64,000 nt of DNA from Rotaria sordida (lineage: Eukaryota > Rotifera > Eurotatoria > Philodinida > Philodinidae): positions 38,149 through 102,148 of the forward strand of contig CAJNOL010000812.1 of the NCBI GenBank assembly GCA_905250125.1. The letters are read 5' to 3'. This document shows positions 62,093-64,000 of this stretch, in pieces. A program made the translations under genes and the position numbers. Below the pieces are notes generated by a model. The model saw only the letters and a program-made list of their open reading frames with translations, searched no databases and had not been told where the DNA came from. Numbering within the stretch: the stretch's first letter is position 1; each line of letters starts with the position of its first letter.

Positions 62093-63005
62093 TTGCGTGT
62101 ATCTTTTTTCTTTTCTTTTTTTTTTTTTACATTAGTCCATAGCAAAACAAAAACAAAAAGAAAAAACAAAAACTAAATTCATATACACAATCTTCTTTCT
62201 CTCTCAAGTTTATTTTTTTTTTCCTGTTGATGAAACGAAAAGAAAAAAAGAAAAACAAAAAAAAGAAAACACGAGTAGAGAAACCAAAACGAAAGAACAT
62301 TTATATGTGTTATCTCACGGGATCAGCAAGTTCTCTCTTTTGGGTTTAATCAATGAAAAAAAGAAAAGAGGAAAAAAAAAAAAACATGACACACATACAC
62401 ACACTCAAGCAAAAACTTATACAATCTGTCACAAGAAAAAAGAAAGAAAGAAAGAAAACAATAAACGAAAGAAAAGAAAAAGAAAGTAAAGTAAATCATA
62501 TATGAACATACGCATTAACGCATGTAATTTTATAATATATATATATATATATAGAACGGAAAAACAAAGAAGATATGAGTAGCATTACACATACACAAAC
62601 GATTGACTGTCAAGACAACAATAAGTTGTTTTCATATGTATCCAACAAGTCAAAATGTTTTTTTGCTAAGTATATGGACATAAATTTTTGAGTTTGTATG
62701 TATATATATATATATATTTTAATATCTCTTATGGAAACAATAATAATAATAATTCATCGTTAAGTATTTTCTTTTTTTTTTTTTGCAAAATAAAATGGCA
62801 CTCGTTCTCTCTCTTTGATTTTCTCACTCGAACACAAAATGACCTTAATCCAATATATGTACGAACAAAACAAACACAAAAAAAAAACAATAATATCTAT
62901 ACATATGACAACAAGAGAAAGAAGAAGAAGAAGAAGAAGAAACGACGAGCGAGATTACAAGAGAAGAAGAAGAATAGGGAAATAAAATACTGAATGATAA
63001 TCAGT
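62093..63005. other. Convergent 3' flank, purine-rich simple sequence
   Basis: Long A-rich and AG-rich tracts (62220-62490), (AT)n at 62531-62552 and 62700-62718, and (AGA)n at 62919-62942. This is probably the 3' UTR of the PDZ gene and of the minus-strand gene beyond. Reading frames here are products of simple repeats. Confidence 0.6.
62919..62942 (+). repeat. (AGA)n microsatellite
   Basis: Uninterrupted AAG/AGA units followed by GACGAGCGAG and a second short AGA run. Confidence 0.8.
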
Positions 63006-64000
63006 TCATAAATGAAAATCAAAATCAGTATGACGATTAAATGGTAATGATTGATTCAGTGCTTGACACTAGAAACACAAAAATGAAATTAATTTAGAAT
63101 AATTGAAAATTTTCTTTTTTTTATTTCTATTTCGTACTTCTCGACGTTTACGATCTTCTTCACGTCGTTTAGCAATCTCACGTTTTTGTCGTTGTTCATC
63201 ATCAATATTCATTTCTTGTTGAGAATTTAATAATGGATTTTGAAGCATAGATGGAGGTGATGGAGATGCATCAGATAATGTTGATGTTGGAGTTTGTTTT
63301 GTTGAATTACGAAATGTTGTATCATTTATATGATTACCATTCGTTTCTCTGAAAAGAATAATTCAAATTAATATATTTTTAATTCATGATTTTGATTTCT
63401 GGTGATCGAATTTTTCTAGTCTCAATCAGAACCATGTACGTACTTTTACGGTGAGAACACAGTATCTTATCTAGCAGACCTTGAAATCGGGCCCGAAAGA
63501 AACTTCGTACCAAGGGAGGGGGGCAGGTGGAAAAGCTTCCTACTATCCCCTCTCAGGGGGTGAGTCAATTATGTCAAAAAAGGATAAAATCGTCGGACCG
63601 GAACGGGCGATCCATTTCGATGGCTGATATCTAGAGCCCATCGGACCCAAGAATTGCTGAACCCGAACTTACTGATTAAAATTTTTCGGGCCGGAAACTA
63701 ATCGTAACTCTTATCGATTTCAAAATAAAAGAAGAGTCAATCATGATTTATAAACATTTTATTACGTATTATCAGCAGATTTTTTTTTCCAAGAGATTAA
63801 AATCAGATGTAATGACGTTTGTAGAAAGAACGAAAGGTAATAGTTTGTTTTCTTTTGATTTCATATTCTTTTCTATAACCGATTATTTATGATTTGAATA
63901 TTTGTAAAATTTAAAAAATATTTTTTTTTCGTATGATTCAATCTTTTCTTTTCCTATTGACTTACTTTCGAGATAATAAACGTGCTTGTTTTGCTTCATC
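63006..64000 (-). CDS. 3' end of an unknown gene (partial)
   Basis: Three exons in frame: 64000-63966 (runs off the window), 63348-63138 and 63068-63006. They give about 102 residues, joined with correct phases and GT-AG sites. The sequence reads DEAKQARLLSRK, then a Ser/Thr/Pro-rich stretch (TPTSTLSDASPSPPS), then a strongly charged segment (DDEQRQKREIAKRREEDRKRRE) likely to be a helix or basic nuclear-type region, and a short tail ending FNRHTDFDFHL. I do not recognise the family; the charged helix alone does not permit a function call. Confidence 0.75.
63512..63625 (-). repeat. Dispersed repeat, copy 2 (partner at 7617-7730)
   Basis: Reverse complement of the PNPT1-intron repeat, with the core GACGATTTTATCC... 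GACTCACCC retained. It lies in an intron of the partial minus-strand gene and is much richer in G+C than its surroundings. Confidence 0.75.

Noticed and set aside
62307-62993. Lys-rich frames downstream of the PDZ gene
   Set aside because: Translations of A-rich and AGA simple repeats.
1-64000. Operon-like or bacterial features, CRISPR arrays, viral genes
   Set aside because: All genes are intron-bearing animal genes on both strands; no regularly spaced repeats with unique spacers and no viral protein signatures were seen.

Overview
This window is nuclear DNA from a small-genome invertebrate animal. It is strongly AT-rich, with A/T-ending codons, CGT/CGA used for arginine, and GT-AG introns that are often only 50-70 bp. 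It carries a neuroendocrine convertase 2 (PC2/PCSK2) gene, a family of bilaterian animals. My best guess is a bdelloid rotifer of the Rotaria type, on base composition, tiny introns and G-rich TGTGGG-like interstitial sequence. That is an inference of moderate confidence, not a demonstrated identification.

Layout from left to right: the 3' part of a type I phosphatidylinositol-4-phosphate 5-kinase (+, 1-3503); a complete 15-exon mitochondrial polyribonucleotide nucleotidyltransferase PNPT1 (+, 3790-10234); a repeat-filled gap (10.5-12.1 kb) and a plain gap; a rhodanese plus dual-specificity phosphatase of the MAP-kinase phosphatase type (+, 16458-18128); a His-rich protein with a PTB-like domain (+, 20991-24273); a 2 kb repeat element; a divergent but intact actin (+, 26945-28680); a small uncharacterised reading frame (-, 30094-30621); an 11 kb gene-poor stretch with a hAT-type transposon remnant; pyroglutamyl-peptidase I (-, 41618-42367); a large fold-back element; PC2 (+, 46600-50117, 16 exons); an ARHGAP11-like RhoGAP (-, 52557-58926); a small ALP/Enigma-type PDZ protein (+, 61181-62092); and the 3' end of an unknown gene (-, 63006-64000). 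The genes do not form a pathway; this is an ordinary eukaryotic gene neighbourhood.

The most distinctive feature is the load of non-autonomous, fold-back or terminal-inverted-repeat DNA elements, none with a transposase I can see. At least seven can be delimited or partly delimited. One has an exact 8-bp target-site duplication (hAT type, 36711-37341). One is bounded by TTAA (10503-11240). One is a nearly perfect hairpin with arms of about 320 bp (53017-53698). One has long inverted termini inside a PNPT1 intron (4378-5834). Two recurring terminal motifs and one GC-rich motif recur across the window and point to further families. Many of these copies sit inside introns, especially of PNPT1 and the RhoGAP gene.

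The RhoGAP gene shows two places where a one-base change in an A-run would be needed to keep the exons in frame. This is either assembly error at homopolymers, alternative splice sites, or real decay. I found no tRNA, rRNA, CRISPR array or operon-like arrangement.
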